DNA from: Chitinophaga rhizosphaerae
Lineage (GTDB): Bacteria; Bacteroidota; Bacteroidia; Chitinophagales; Chitinophagaceae
Direction of reading: 5' to 3'
Assembly: GCF_003958645.1 (NCBI RefSeq)
Contig: NZ_RXLO01000005.1
Location: forward strand, 310,001-374,000
Length of the DNA: 64,000 nt
Under the pieces are notes generated by a model, which saw only the letters and a program-made list of their open reading frames with translations, did not search any database and was not told the origin of the DNA. The translations under genes and the position numbers were made by a program. This document shows, piece after piece, positions 1-9,082 of this stretch (position 1 is its first letter; every line of letters begins with the position of its first letter).

Positions 1-835
1 AAGATTGCGTCACTTTCACTTTCCTGGCGGCAATGGTGCCTTCCACGGCGAGTTTGTTGGTGCCGGGATTGGTGGTGCCGATGCCGACGTTGCCGTTGGC
101 TTTTACGATCATCATCGGAGTAGTGGCGTTGATGACGGAGAAAACGTTGCCATACACCAATGCCGTACCCGCTTTTGATACACCCTGTGCCATGACAGCA
201 GCCGCATGAGGTTCTGCGCTGGAAACGATGTCTTCAATTTCGCCACCAACAATGAATCCCAGCGGGCGGTTACCTGTTAATCCCCTTCCCCGGATCGTGG
301 GTAGAAATTGGCCGGGTGTGCTGGTACCGTTCAAGAATCTAACGTACGCGGAATCGTAATGATGATCGCTGGTCGTGATCATCAAGGGTTGGGAATTGGA
401 TGGCGCTGAAATGTGCATATGCGCGGCGGGATTGGAGGTACCGATCCCTATCCGGCCGTTGCCGGTGATGATCATCCGTACAGGGGCCGCTTCTCCCGCG
501 CCGCGGCCGGTTTCAAAGAAAATATTGTTGTTCAGCCCTGCAGTACTGATATGAAAATTGGTATGGCTTTCCAGTAAATTGGCATTATTGTGATTAGGCA
601 CCCAGTGGTTATTACTGGCTGTACCTATGTACATGGTCGAATTAGGGATCCCGTTATGCTGCAAGAAGAACAAACTGGGTTGTGCCGGATCAGTCGAGAA
701 AAGGTTGATACGATGTGTCAGCGAGGTAGTTGTACCGATGCCGATATTACCCGTCGCGTCCAGTTTGTTAGAGAGTTGCGCCATCGTCAAAACAGGAGCG
801 GCGACCGCGGCAAGGAGGAAAAGGATTTTTTTCAT
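1..835 (-). CDS. Secreted GIGT-repeat (tail-fibre-like) protein, 5' part only
   Basis: An open minus-strand frame runs from an ATG at 835 to the window edge (278 codons) with no stop. The product starts with a signal peptide (MKKILFLLAAVAAP, cleavage near TMAQ). It has three spaced copies of an N-G-x-[IV]-G-I-G-T motif (GNIGIGTTT, GRIGIGTSNP, GNVGIGTTNP), the last followed by KLAVEGTIAARK. Proteins of this kind are common in Chitinophagaceae; many resemble phage tail-fibre or S74-type surface proteins and end in a conserved C-terminal cap, which here lies outside the window. The gene follows the LytTR operon by 72 bp on the same strand, so read-through is possible. The substrate or partner is unknown. 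Confidence 0.8.
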   Translation of the reverse strand, partial: MKKILFLLAAVAAPVLTMAQLSNKLDATGNIGIGTTTSLTHRINLFSTDPAQPSLFFLQHNGIPNSTMYIGTASNNHWVPNHNNANLLESHTNFHISTAGLNNNIFFETGRGAGEAAPVRMIITGNGRIGIGTSNPAAHMHISAPSNSQPLMITTSDHHYDSAYVRFLNGTSTPGQFLPTIRGRGLTGNRPLGFIVGGEIEDIVSSAEPHAAAVMAQGVSKAGTALVYGNVFSVINATTPMMIVKANGNVGIGTTNPGTNKLAVEGTIAARKVKVTQS

Positions 836-844
836 AAATACAGG

Positions 845-884
845 GCGTATTTTATTGGTTAACGTTTAAGTGGCCAAAATACGC
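845..884. repeat. Inverted repeat between LytTR operon and secreted protein gene
   Basis: Perfect 9-base arms GCGTATTTT (845-853) and AAAATACGC (876-884), followed by five T on the plus strand. It lies in the 72-bp gap between the response regulator stop and the next ATG. On the minus strand, the direction of the flanking genes, no U tract follows, so it is either a weak terminator or a regulatory site of the downstream gene. Confidence 0.5.
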
Positions 885-907
885 TTTTTCCTCCTGTCTA
901 CCACTTA

Positions 908-1612
908 TCATTTCTTCAACAACCTGTCCCGCAGCAACCGCTCCAGCACCGTATCCCGCAACGTCCTCGACAATGGCACCTGCAGCTTTCCCAACGCGAT
1001 TACGTTTCCTTCGATACCAGTGATTTTCCTGGTATTGATGATGTAGGATTTGTGGGTTTGGAGGAAAGGCGGATCTGGAAGATGCTCCAGCACCGATTTC
1101 AATGTGGCATGGGTGATATATGAGCCTTGCAGGGTATGGATGCGGACGTAGTTTTCCATGCTTTCCACATATAAAATGTCCGCCCACTGGATACGGACGA
1201 ACTTGTCGTCTGTCCGGATGAAAAGATGGTCTTCAACAGGTGTGGCGGGTTGTGCGGAAAGGAGGTCGTGTGCGCGGTTCGCGGCTTTGAGGAACCGTTC
1301 GAAGGTGACGGGTTTCAGGAGGTAATCTACCGCTTCCAATTCGAAGCCTTTTAGCGCGTATTGTTCGAAGGCCGTCGTGAATATGACTTTCGGCGGCCGC
1401 TGGAGGCTTTTCAGCAAGTCGATGCCGCTGAGGTAGGGCATCTCGATGTCGAGGAATACGAGGTCGACCTGGGTGGTGCGCAGCAGCTCGTTCAGGGCCA
1501 TGGCGTTTTCGCAAACGCCGGCCAGTTCCAGGAACGGGACCTGTTCCACATATCCTTTGAGGCCTTTGCGGGCCTGCGGTTCATCGTCGGTGATCGCGCA
1601 GCGGATCTTCAT
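908..1612 (-). CDS. LytTR-family response regulator
   Basis: A cytoplasmic response regulator of 234 residues. Residues 1-120 form a CheY-like receiver with the acidic pair at D9-D10 and the phospho-acceptor D55 in FLDIEMP. Residues ~135-230 form a LytTR DNA-binding domain (VESMENYVRIHT; LQTHKSYIIN). The start ATG at 1612 overlaps the stop of the upstream histidine kinase by 4 bp (ATGA), so the two are translationally coupled. This is the usual LytS/LytR-like pair of Bacteroidota. The target genes are unknown; the first gene of the operon, a membrane acyltransferase, may be functionally linked. Confidence 0.93.
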   Translation of the reverse strand: MKIRCAITDDEPQARKGLKGYVEQVPFLELAGVCENAMALNELLRTTQVDLVFLDIEMPYLSGIDLLKSLQRPPKVIFTTAFEQYALKGFELEAVDYLLKPVTFERFLKAANRAHDLLSAQPATPVEDHLFIRTDDKFVRIQWADILYVESMENYVRIHTLQGSYITHATLKSVLEHLPDPPFLQTHKSYIINTRKITGIEGNVIALGKLQVPLSRTLRDTVLERLLRDRLLKK

Positions 1613-2616
1613 AACTGGATTTTTAATGTCACGGAATAGGCTTCGGGCCGGTCGTCGGTGTCGAGGGAATGGCGGCCGGGATACAGCAGCGCGAGCCTTC
1701 TGCGGAGGTTCTCCAGGCCGATGCCTCCGTCTTTCACCACCGTGGCGATGGGCGGTTTGGCGTTGGCGGCCTTGAAAACGAGTTGCCCGTTTTCCAGCGA
1801 CGCTTCTATCTTTATCCAGTAATCGCCGCCGGCATATTTGAACGCGTTTTCGACGAGGGGCAGGAGCAGCAGCGGGTACACGGGCTGATCGTTGAGTTGG
1901 TCGCTGAAAGAGACCTCCAGCCGCAGGTGCGCGTTCATCCGCTCGCGCTGCAACCCGATGTAGGCGTCCAGGTGCTGGAGCTCCCGGTAGACGGGCACCG
2001 TTTGCTGGCGGTCGTACAATTGGTATCGCAGCAGGTCAGACAGGGAGGTGATGGTCCGCTTGGCCTGGGGCACGTCGTCGTCCATCTGGAAATACACCGT
2101 ATTGAGCGCGTTGAACAGGAAATGCGGGTGATATTGCGCTTTCAGGAACCGGAGCTCCGTTTGCAGCCGGTCGTTATTGATCTGCTCGATGAGCAGTTGC
2201 TGTTCGTAGCTTTTCCGTACCCAGGCGTTCCCCCGGGCAAAGGCGTAAAACAGCAGCCAGTACAGCAGCGGGATGAGGTAGAGGTTCACGATGTCGTACC
2301 ACTGGCAGCCGTCGTCTGTGAGCGCCGCCAGCGGGATCAGCGAACAGGTCGAAATCAGTTCGACGTACAGCGCGGCCTCCAGCAATTCGCGCGAGGCGGG
2401 CCGGGGAGCGCCCAGCCTTTTGCGCAGCAGCCACATGAGTACGAAGAAATACACGTAGCTCACGGTGAAACAAACTCCCAGTTCCCAGGCGTTGATGCTC
2501 CAGTGCCGCTCCCAGAACCGGGTGTCGGAAATAACGTCGTTCACCAGCCGGATGCTCGCGTAAATGCAAAGCCCGTACAGGGGCGGGAACAACCAGCGCC
2601 AGCGTTTACCGTTCAT
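1609..2616 (-). CDS. LytS-like sensor histidine kinase (His_kinase family)
   Basis: An inner-membrane histidine kinase of 335 residues when started at the ATG at 2616; a TTG six codons upstream is also open but less likely. About four transmembrane segments fill the first ~130 residues, with no obvious extracytoplasmic ligand domain. The His_kinase (PF06580 type) box reads QYHPHFLFNALN, with the phospho-acceptor histidine inside, followed by an ATPase with an N box (LPLVENAFKY) and a G box (GGIGLENLRRRL). It is co-transcribed with the LytTR regulator (4-bp overlap) and with the acyltransferase upstream (21-bp gap). Confidence 0.92.
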   Translation of the reverse strand: MNGKRWRWLFPPLYGLCIYASIRLVNDVISDTRFWERHWSINAWELGVCFTVSYVYFFVLMWLLRKRLGAPRPASRELLEAALYVELISTCSLIPLAALTDDGCQWYDIVNLYLIPLLYWLLFYAFARGNAWVRKSYEQQLLIEQINNDRLQTELRFLKAQYHPHFLFNALNTVYFQMDDDVPQAKRTITSLSDLLRYQLYDRQQTVPVYRELQHLDAYIGLQRERMNAHLRLEVSFSDQLNDQPVYPLLLLPLVENAFKYAGGDYWIKIEASLENGQLVFKAANAKPPIATVVKDGGIGLENLRRRLALLYPGRHSLDTDDRPEAYSVTLKIQL

Positions 2617-2637
2617 ATCTTTCAAGTTAACCAAAAT

Positions 2638-3843
2638 TCAGGATACCAGCGGCAGGGGCGCCACTTCCGGCTCCGCCGCCTTCTCTTTTTCTTTTACCGT
2701 ACCGGTTTTCATCCCCATCAGGGACCGTACCCACACGAACGGCCGGATAAACAGGTGGATGATGAAAACCGATGCCAGCAAGGAAGCGAGGGTGATGAAC
2801 AGGTACTTCATCCCGATGGTGTCATCCGTTTTCACCACGTAGAACGCGATGATGACGATAATGGTCTGGTGGAGGATGTAAAACGGGTAGACGGACTGGT
2901 TCACATAATCCGGAACGGCGCGCCAGCGCGAGAGGTAACGCTTGCCGTAACCGGTGAGCGCCATCACCCAGCACCACGACAGCAGCGGCCAGCGGGCGAT
3001 ATAGAGATAGGTAACCGGGTTCGTTTCCCAATCCGGCAGCCAGCTTTCCAGCCCGATGTCGTTCCAGCGGAGATAATTGATGCCCAGCAGCAACGCGAAC
3101 GCGAAAGTAAGGGAGATGCGCCGGTTGCGCTCGAGGCTGTCCATCAGGGCAGGCTGCATCATGAACAGGAACCCTGCGATGACGAACAGCATCCAGTAAG
3201 GGAAGTAGCAGTAATCGTGGATGAGATCGTTGGTGCCGGGGTACTGCATGACCATCGCGGAGAACCATATCACGGAAGGCAGCATGAGCAGGTAAACCCG
3301 TTTCCCGGACGCGAACCAGCGCAACTTTTCCGTGAAGGCTTTGGCCCTCGGAGAGGCCGCCCAGGCGAAGAATGGCGCCAGGAGAACGTCGTACAGGAAA
3401 AGGTACGCGATGAACCAGAGATGGTGCCAGCTGAAATCGCCTTCGGGATATGACTGGAACCGGAGCACCTGTCCGTAGAAATCCAGGAAATTCCCGTTGA
3501 AGCCCTGGTTCACGCGTTCCATATACACCTGCGGGGGAACGATGAGGAACATACCCACGGCGAGCGGGATGAACAGCCGCCGGAAACGTAGCCCCACAAA
3601 GCCCCCGGCCGTACGCCGCCGCATCATGTACCAGGTAACCGCGCCGGAAATAAAGAAAAGCAGGTGCATCCGGAAGCGGCTCAGCCAGAACGCGAATTCC
3701 GTCAGCACTTCGCTGCTCGTGGTGTTATTGATATGCCAGGGATCGTCGACCATAAACGGACGGGCGGCGTGGTACAACAGCACGCCGGCGATCGCGAAAA
3801 CGCGGAGCCAGTCGAGGTAGGTTTGGCGGATGTGTGTGGCCAT
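2638..3843 (-). CDS. Membrane acyltransferase (acyltransferase 3 / OpgC-like)
   Basis: A multi-pass inner-membrane protein of 401 residues with about ten hydrophobic segments. The N-terminus YLDWLRVFAIAGVLLYHAARP carries the conserved histidine (H25) of acyltransferase family 3, whose members transfer acyl groups to extracellular glycans, lipids or peptidoglycan. The substrate cannot be told. It is the first gene of a three-gene operon with the LytS/LytR-like pair, a recurring arrangement in Bacteroidota. A TAnnTTTG-type -7 box lies just upstream. Confidence 0.88.
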   Translation of the reverse strand: MATHIRQTYLDWLRVFAIAGVLLYHAARPFMVDDPWHINNTTSSEVLTEFAFWLSRFRMHLLFFISGAVTWYMMRRRTAGGFVGLRFRRLFIPLAVGMFLIVPPQVYMERVNQGFNGNFLDFYGQVLRFQSYPEGDFSWHHLWFIAYLFLYDVLLAPFFAWAASPRAKAFTEKLRWFASGKRVYLLMLPSVIWFSAMVMQYPGTNDLIHDYCYFPYWMLFVIAGFLFMMQPALMDSLERNRRISLTFAFALLLGINYLRWNDIGLESWLPDWETNPVTYLYIARWPLLSWCWVMALTGYGKRYLSRWRAVPDYVNQSVYPFYILHQTIIVIIAFYVVKTDDTIGMKYLFITLASLLASVFIIHLFIRPFVWVRSLMGMKTGTVKEKEKAAEPEVAPLPLVS

Positions 3844-3859
3844 GTTGCAGGATTTGCAG

Positions 3860-3867
3860 CAAACTTA
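3860..3867 (-). promoter_or_regulatory. Candidate -7 element of the acyltransferase-LytTR operon
   Basis: On the minus strand the bases read TAAGTTTG, an exact match to the Bacteroidota TAnnTTTG -7 element, 17 bp upstream of the acyltransferase ATG. No convincing TTTG -33 box is seen at the usual distance, so this is a partial promoter match. The remainder of the 238-bp gap up to 4081 shows only short repeated TACGGT/GGTAC words. Confidence 0.4.
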
Positions 3868-4081
3868 CCGGATCATCGCGTTCCCGCTGGCCGCCGATTG
3901 ACCACCTGCACCTGTGATTTGACGAACCGCGGGCCGGTTTACAGATCTGTGCACATGGTACCGTTGTGCTACGGTTGCAGTACGGTATCTGTACCAAGCG
4001 ATTACTGCGACTATACGGTACGCCTGCAGCGCGCGGCCAGGATTCCGGCACGAATCCGTACCTGCATCCGCGAATTTGTCA

Positions 4082-4828
4082 TTACGCCGGTGTGGCAGGT
4101 TTTACGGCGGAAACGAGGAGGAAGACCGGCCGGCGGGTTTCGTCGATCATTTCGGGGTATTGGGCAATGACGTCGGCCGCGGGCTGCGGCTCGGCGATGG
4201 ACCGTATCCGGAAGCCGGCGTTCGTCAGCCCGTTGAGGAGCGTTTCGAGGGTACGGTGGTATTTGAGGACGGAGTGGCCCAGGAACGATGTTTCGCGGAG
4301 GCCCTGGGCCTGGTAGCCATCTAAAGGCCAGTGGAGCCTGTTCCCGCTGTCGTCCGTAATCCAGTCCTGCTGCGGCAGCGCAGTAAACACGGGATGTTCG
4401 CAGGAAAAGACGAACGCTCCGCCCGGCTTGAGGCAGTTGAATACCTTGCGGCAGACTTCCGTGTAGGATTCCACATAATGCAGCGCCAGCGAGCTGAAGA
4501 CCACTTCGAAGCTATTTGGGGGAAACCCGATGTCTTCGATCGGCATCCGGAGATATTGAATGGCGGCGTCGCTGGTGGTTTGACGGGCTTTTTCCAGCAT
4601 CTTCTCCGATATATCCACCCCTGTCACCATGGCGGCGCCCTGTTCCCGCACGTACCGGCAATGCCATCCGAACCCGCATCCGAGATCGAGCACATGCGCC
4701 CCCTCCAGCGCAGGCAGCATCCGCCGGAAAACGCTCCATTCGCCCGCGGCGTTGAGCCCGTGAACGGAACGGGGCATCTGGCTGTATTCGAGGAAAAATG
4801 CAGGATCGTCGTATTTATTCTGTTGCAT
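4082..4828 (-). CDS. Class I SAM-dependent methyltransferase
   Basis: A cytoplasmic protein of 248 residues with a Rossmann methyltransferase fold. Motif I is HVLDLGCGFGWH (45-56); the acidic residue after beta-2 is in VTGVDIS, and motif IV/post-IV is VVFSSLALHYVES. This pattern fits the Methyltransf_11 group, which methylates small molecules; no substrate can be assigned. It is monocistronic on the minus strand, with a degenerate -7 box (TAACTTTA) about 20 bp upstream of the ATG. Confidence 0.88.
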   Translation of the reverse strand: MQQNKYDDPAFFLEYSQMPRSVHGLNAAGEWSVFRRMLPALEGAHVLDLGCGFGWHCRYVREQGAAMVTGVDISEKMLEKARQTTSDAAIQYLRMPIEDIGFPPNSFEVVFSSLALHYVESYTEVCRKVFNCLKPGGAFVFSCEHPVFTALPQQDWITDDSGNRLHWPLDGYQAQGLRETSFLGHSVLKYHRTLETLLNGLTNAGFRIRSIAEPQPAADVIAQYPEMIDETRRPVFLLVSAVKPATPA

Positions 4829-4872
4829 GGCGGCCGCGATTTATTTTAAAGTTAAACCATCCGGAACGAAAA

Positions 4873-4898
4873 ACGGCCCCCTTACCGGGAGCCGCCGT
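4873..4898 (-). terminator. Intrinsic terminator after the 466-codon lipoprotein gene
   Basis: A GC-rich hairpin with outer arms ACGGC (73-77) and GCCGT (94-98) and an inner CCC/GGG pairing. On the minus strand it is followed by a run of five T. It lies 21 bp after the stop of the lipoprotein gene transcribed towards it. Confidence 0.55.
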
Positions 4899-4918
4899 CT
4901 TTTCGTATGCCATTCACA

Positions 4919-6316
4919 TCATGCAAACCGCAAAAAGCGGAACGTCACTTTCAGATGGTACACCTGGAAGGCGCATTCGGTGGAACTGGTAGATTTGTAC
5001 ACTTTCCCTTCGAATATGCCTTCAATAGGTTCTCCGGCATTGCCGGCTTTGGAGATCGTCAGCTTACCGGTGGAATATTGCGGCCTGCTGACGCCGTCGA
5101 TCGTTTTGCAGTATTGCGACAGCGCAAACCGGGTGGCGTCGAAATGCAGTTCCACGGAAGCTTCTGTGGCATTGCCTTCCACGGCGCCGCAAGGCCAGCT
5201 TCCTGCCAGGGGCTTGGTGAGCACGATTTTGCAGTTCACGCTGTTGGGCGCGCCGGCCTCGAAAACCGCCACTTCGCCATCGTCCCACACGGCGTACATG
5301 GGTTCCTGCGGGGCATGGGTAGCTACCGTTTCGTAATCGACTTCGATTTTCATGAAGGTTGCGTTGCCCGTTGGTTCCACTTCGAATTTTTTGCGGAGCA
5401 CCAGCTTTTCCGGTTTACGGGTGCCGTTGGGCGCGGCGGGGTCTTTCAGTCCGAGGAGCCCTTCCAGGGTCACTTCCACTTCGGCATCGGTGATGGCGCT
5501 TACGTTGGCGGGGGCTTTGTAAACGGCGTTGCCGTCGAGTTGGAAGGGGTTTTTCTGCACAGTGATCTCGCCGGGCCCGCCGGATACTTTCCAGCCGGTG
5601 GCGCGGGCGGCGTATTTGTCGTGCAGCATGGAATAATTGCTGGTCACGGTGCGGCCGAAACCGTTATCGTCGATGCGGTGCTGCAACGGTGCCAGCAGGG
5701 AATCCTGGTTGATGCTGATTTCCTGCACGCCTACGCGGAATGCAAGTTCTTCGCCTGCTTTCACGCGGGTTTTGGCGGCAAACAGCTCGAACTGTTCGTA
5801 GAACGCGATATCGCAGAAATGCGTCACCTGTGCGGAAACGGTGTGGTTTATTTTGTTGAGCGTGGTGGGCAGCGGGTGCCAGGTGCCGTTATTGTCTTGC
5901 CAGGCGAGCATGAGCATTTCCTCGGCGCCGCGTGTGAGGTCGAAGTTGTCGTAGCGGAGCGTTACGGTCACGGGTTTCTGGAAATGGACGCTTTCGGGCA
6001 GGAGCCGGAAGGCGGTCAGTGGTTTGTCGGGCCGGAGGGTGTTAGACACCGCCTGGATGCTGAAGGTCTGGTTCCCGGTTACGGCGCCGGCGGGCACGCT
6101 TATGGCGACCTCGAATCCGGGTGTATGGAGGTTGCCGCCCGCGGTGTTGATCACGGCGGTGGTGAGGTTCCCGGCAACGGCGCCTTTGGATGTGGTAAAA
6201 GGTTTGCCAGTAACGGCCGGAGGCGGGGTCCCCGGGCCGGGGGCTTCGGCCGAAGACTTTTTCTTGCAGGCTGCAAGTGTCATAAGGGCTAATGCCCAGA
6301 TTGCATAGCGGATCAT
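4919..6316 (-). CDS. Large exported lipoprotein, function unknown
   Basis: 465 residues from the ATG at 6316. The frame is open further upstream to 6676, but that extension lacks signal-peptide character. The chosen start gives a typical SPII signal (MIRYAIWALALMTLAAC, then KKK), so the protein is probably a surface or periplasmic lipoprotein. The N-terminal third contains a ZU5-like stretch (GGNLHTPGFEVAISVPAGAV), often found in Bacteroidota surface proteins. The remainder is beta-rich without a recognised catalytic motif. A terminator follows it. No partner gene is evident. Confidence 0.75.
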   Translation of the reverse strand: MIRYAIWALALMTLAACKKKSSAEAPGPGTPPPAVTGKPFTTSKGAVAGNLTTAVINTAGGNLHTPGFEVAISVPAGAVTGNQTFSIQAVSNTLRPDKPLTAFRLLPESVHFQKPVTVTLRYDNFDLTRGAEEMLMLAWQDNNGTWHPLPTTLNKINHTVSAQVTHFCDIAFYEQFELFAAKTRVKAGEELAFRVGVQEISINQDSLLAPLQHRIDDNGFGRTVTSNYSMLHDKYAARATGWKVSGGPGEITVQKNPFQLDGNAVYKAPANVSAITDAEVEVTLEGLLGLKDPAAPNGTRKPEKLVLRKKFEVEPTGNATFMKIEVDYETVATHAPQEPMYAVWDDGEVAVFEAGAPNSVNCKIVLTKPLAGSWPCGAVEGNATEASVELHFDATRFALSQYCKTIDGVSRPQYSTGKLTISKAGNAGEPIEGIFEGKVYKSTSSTECAFQVYHLKVTFRFLRFA

Positions 6317-6539
6317 AGGGGTTATTGCTTGGTTCCGCTTGCGAAGATACCGGGTAGGGCCGTGGATGGAGAACGCCAAACCCCCAAATGAAGGATTACA
6401 TGGCTGAAACGGGGTTTTATGGTAGCTGGGAGGCTTCCCAATCCGGTAGGTGATCCGGAAAGCCGGAACGAGGATTGACGGGCGATCGCGGGAAACGGCC
6501 GGTTGGGTTGATGGCAGGATTCCTGCTGCAATTTTCTTT

Positions 6540-6758
6540 ATGAAAAACCTGCTCCCCATTGTTGCCATGGCCTTCGTGGCCGCCTGCCATGCCGGCCCGG
6601 ACACCATCAGGGTGTTGACGGCACCCGAAGGGATCACGTTTGAAGTCAACCAGAAAATGTTCTGCACCGGCCTCATCGTTCACGCAACCGGCGCCGATCC
6701 TTCCGCATCCTATCTGCCGTTCCTCCCCGGCGCCGTGAAAACCGGTCCGCAGCCGTAA
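6540..6758 (+). CDS. Small lipoprotein, hypothetical
   Basis: 72 codons starting at the ATG at 6540. The N-terminus MKNLLPIVAMAFVAAC followed by HAGP is a good lipobox signal, which is why this start is preferred over the in-frame one at 6450. The mature part of ~57 residues has no recognisable domain. It lies between the divergent large lipoprotein and the GMC oxidoreductase, with no clear operon. Short length and lack of family make this a tentative gene. Confidence 0.45.
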   Translation: MKNLLPIVAMAFVAACHAGPDTIRVLTAPEGITFEVNQKMFCTGLIVHATGADPSASYLPFLPGAVKTGPQP

Positions 6759-6990
6759 GCTGTTCGTATACTTGTTTCCGTTAGTGATGCGGTGGACGGG
6801 CCCCTTCGTAAAGGCCGCCCCGTTATCGGCTGGGGCCGCATCCAGGCATATAGGAACGATAATGGAGACGCTGCGCCCAATGCGCGTTTCGCATGGCGGT
6901 ATGTGCATGGATGACCAAAAATGTGATGGCTGGTGCGGATTTTTGGGGGATTTTTAGTTGTTTAGGAAGACGAAACCTAACTATACGACG

Positions 6991-8691
6991 ATGATCCACC
7001 TGAATCTGAAAGCAAAAGCAGCCAATACCTACGACGCGATCGTGGTGGGATCCGGCATCAGCGGCGGATGGGCCGCGAAGGAACTGTGCGAAAAAGGATT
7101 GAAGACCCTCGTGCTGGAACGCGGCAAACAATTCGAGCACGTCAAGGATTATGAAAACGCGACGAAAGACCCCTGGGAGATCGAGCACCGCGGCCGGCTT
7201 ACGACCGGTCAGGTCAAAGACCATCCTTACCTCACCCGCGAACGGGTGTACTCCGGGTTCAACGACAAATACTGGATAAAAGATACGGAAAGCCCTTACA
7301 CGGAATCCAAACGCTTCGACTGGGCGCGGGCAGACATCGTGGGCGGGCGCTCCATTATGTGGGGGCGCGGCTCCCTGCGGCTCGGGGAACAGGACTTCGA
7401 AGCCAACGCCAAAGAAGGCATCGGCGTCGATTGGCCGATCCGGTACAAAGACCTCGCGCCCTGGTACGATCATGTGGAAGTTTTCGCCGGGATCAGTGGC
7501 CAGGCCGAAGGCCTCCCGCAGGTGCCCGACGGCGTTTTCCAGCCGCCCATGGAAATGAACTGTTTCGAGAAAGCCGTGAAGGGAAGGATCGAAATGGCGT
7601 TTCCCGGCAGGAAGATGACCATGTTCCGCACCGCCAACCTGACCCGCCCCATCGGTGAGCGCGGCAGTTGCCAGTACCGCAACCTTTGTGATCGCGGATG
7701 CCCGTTCGGCGCGTATTTTTCCAGCAATTCCTCCACGCTGCCCGCGGCCGCCAAAACCGGTAACCTCACGCTGCGGCCGGATTCCATCGTGAATTCACTC
7801 ATCTGGGACGATAAGGAGAACAGGATCACCGGCGTTCGTGTGATCGACAAACACACGAAGGAAATGACGGAGTATTACGCCAGGATCGTGTTCCTCAACG
7901 CCTCGGCCATGGCGAGCACCTTTTTATTGCTGAACTCCACGTCGTCGAGGTTCGGGAACGGTGTGGGCAACGATCATGACATCGTGGGCCGTTATCTGAT
8001 GGACCATCACTTCCACGCCGGCGCCAGCGGCGTTTCCGAAGAGTTCGCCGATAAATATTATTACGGCCGCCGGCCTGCGGGGTTCTTCATCCCGCGGTTC
8101 GTGAACCTCAATGGCGACAGGCGAGATTATCTCCGCGGGTTCCAGTATACCGGCTACAGCGCGCGGGGCAACTGGGCGAGGGGCGTAGCGGAATTGGGCG
8201 TAGGCGCGGCTTTCAAGGATTACCTGACGGAGCCGGGGCCCTGGCAGATGGGGCTCATGAGCTTCGGCGAATGCCTTCCTTATTACGACAATCGCGTTAC
8301 GCTCGACCGCTCGAAGCAGGACGCCTGGGGCCAGCCGGTGCTACAGTTCGACGTTGAATTCAAGGAGAATGAAAAGAAAATGCGCAAAGATATGGACGGA
8401 GAAGCCGTAGCCATGCTGGAAGCGGCAGGACTGAAAAACGTTACGCCCTTCAACCGCGACTCCTTTCCGGGACAGGCCATTCACGAAATGGGGACCGCCT
8501 GTATGGGCCGCGATCCGAAAACGTCTGTCCTCAACGCCTGGAACCAGGTACACGCCGCGCCGAACGTATTCGTGACAGACGGCGCGTGCATGACGTCTAA
8601 CGCCTGCCAAAACCCTTCGCTGACATACATGGCGCTCACGGCCAGGGCGGCGAACCATGCCGTGGAGGAACTGAAGAAAGGGAATCTCTGA
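6991..8691 (+). CDS. GMC-family FAD-dependent oxidoreductase
   Basis: 566 residues from the ATG at 6991; a TTG 11 codons upstream is open but improbable. The FAD-binding dinucleotide motif VVGSGISGGWAA is near residue 15. The C-terminus carries the GMC catalytic pair: His498 in AIHEMGTACMG and Asn541 in NACQNPSLTYMAL. Members oxidise alcohol groups of sugars and polyols, and some Bacteroidota homologues act on C3 of glycosides or on gluconate. No gluconate dehydrogenase subunit 3 partner gene lies next to it, and there is no Tat signal, so it may be a stand-alone cytoplasmic enzyme. The substrate is not determined. Confidence 0.9.
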   Translation: MIHLNLKAKAANTYDAIVVGSGISGGWAAKELCEKGLKTLVLERGKQFEHVKDYENATKDPWEIEHRGRLTTGQVKDHPYLTRERVYSGFNDKYWIKDTESPYTESKRFDWARADIVGGRSIMWGRGSLRLGEQDFEANAKEGIGVDWPIRYKDLAPWYDHVEVFAGISGQAEGLPQVPDGVFQPPMEMNCFEKAVKGRIEMAFPGRKMTMFRTANLTRPIGERGSCQYRNLCDRGCPFGAYFSSNSSTLPAAAKTGNLTLRPDSIVNSLIWDDKENRITGVRVIDKHTKEMTEYYARIVFLNASAMASTFLLLNSTSSRFGNGVGNDHDIVGRYLMDHHFHAGASGVSEEFADKYYYGRRPAGFFIPRFVNLNGDRRDYLRGFQYTGYSARGNWARGVAELGVGAAFKDYLTEPGPWQMGLMSFGECLPYYDNRVTLDRSKQDAWGQPVLQFDVEFKENEKKMRKDMDGEAVAMLEAAGLKNVTPFNRDSFPGQAIHEMGTACMGRDPKTSVLNAWNQVHAAPNVFVTDGACMTSNACQNPSLTYMALTARAANHAVEELKKGNL

Positions 8692-8705
8692 CGACAGGTC
8701 AGCGC

Positions 8706-8760
8706 AAAAAAAACATCCCTCACTACACGGTAAAACCATGTGGCGAGGGATGCTTTATTA
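8706..8760. terminator. Bidirectional terminator between GMC and RRM genes
   Basis: Convergent genes end on both sides. A long stem pairs CATCCCTC plus an inner nine bases (8714-8730) with their complement (8735-8752), with two G-U pairs, around a short loop. Eight A precede it (a U tract on the minus strand) and CTTTATTA follows. Confidence 0.8.
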
Positions 8761-8778
8761 TGGATACGTGACGGGCAG

Positions 8779-9051
8779 TTAGTATCTGCGGTCGCCACGG
8801 TCGCGGTCTACGCGGGGTTTGGCCTCGGAGATGGCGATCTGGCGGCCTTCGATTTCCTTGCCTTCCAGTTCGCGGATGGCGTCGAGGGCTTCCTGGCGCT
8901 CGGGCATTTCCACGAATCCGAATCCGCGGGAAACTCCGGTATAGCGATCTACGATCACTTTACAGGATTCCACCCGTCCGAAGGGTGAGAAAATATTGAA
9001 AAGATCTTCGTCCCGCAGGTGAGACATGAGATTGGAAACATACAGGTTCAT
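8779..9051 (-). CDS. Single-RRM RNA-binding protein
   Basis: A 90-residue protein made of one RNA recognition motif: RNP2 LYVSNL at residues 3-8 and RNP1 RGFGFVEM at 42-49, followed by a short basic/acidic tail (RVDRDRGDRRY). Such small RRM proteins are widespread in Bacteroidota and cyanobacteria, bind RNA in the cytoplasm and are often cold- or stress-responsive. It is monocistronic. A near-consensus -7 (TATATTTC on the minus strand) sits about 20 bp upstream of the ATG, and a strong terminator follows. Confidence 0.93.
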   Translation of the reverse strand: MNLYVSNLMSHLRDEDLFNIFSPFGRVESCKVIVDRYTGVSRGFGFVEMPERQEALDAIRELEGKEIEGRQIAISEAKPRVDRDRGDRRY

Positions 9052-9082
9052 AGTGAACTTTTTTTGATTTGAAATATAAGAG

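Noticed and set aside
1669..3453. 594-codon plus-strand frame opposite LytS and acyltransferase
   Set aside because: Mirrors two coding genes with recognised domains; no family similarity of its own.
4907..6292. 461-codon plus-strand frame opposite the lipoprotein
   Set aside because: Glycine/phenylalanine-rich antisense shadow without signal or domain; the minus strand has a lipobox and terminator.
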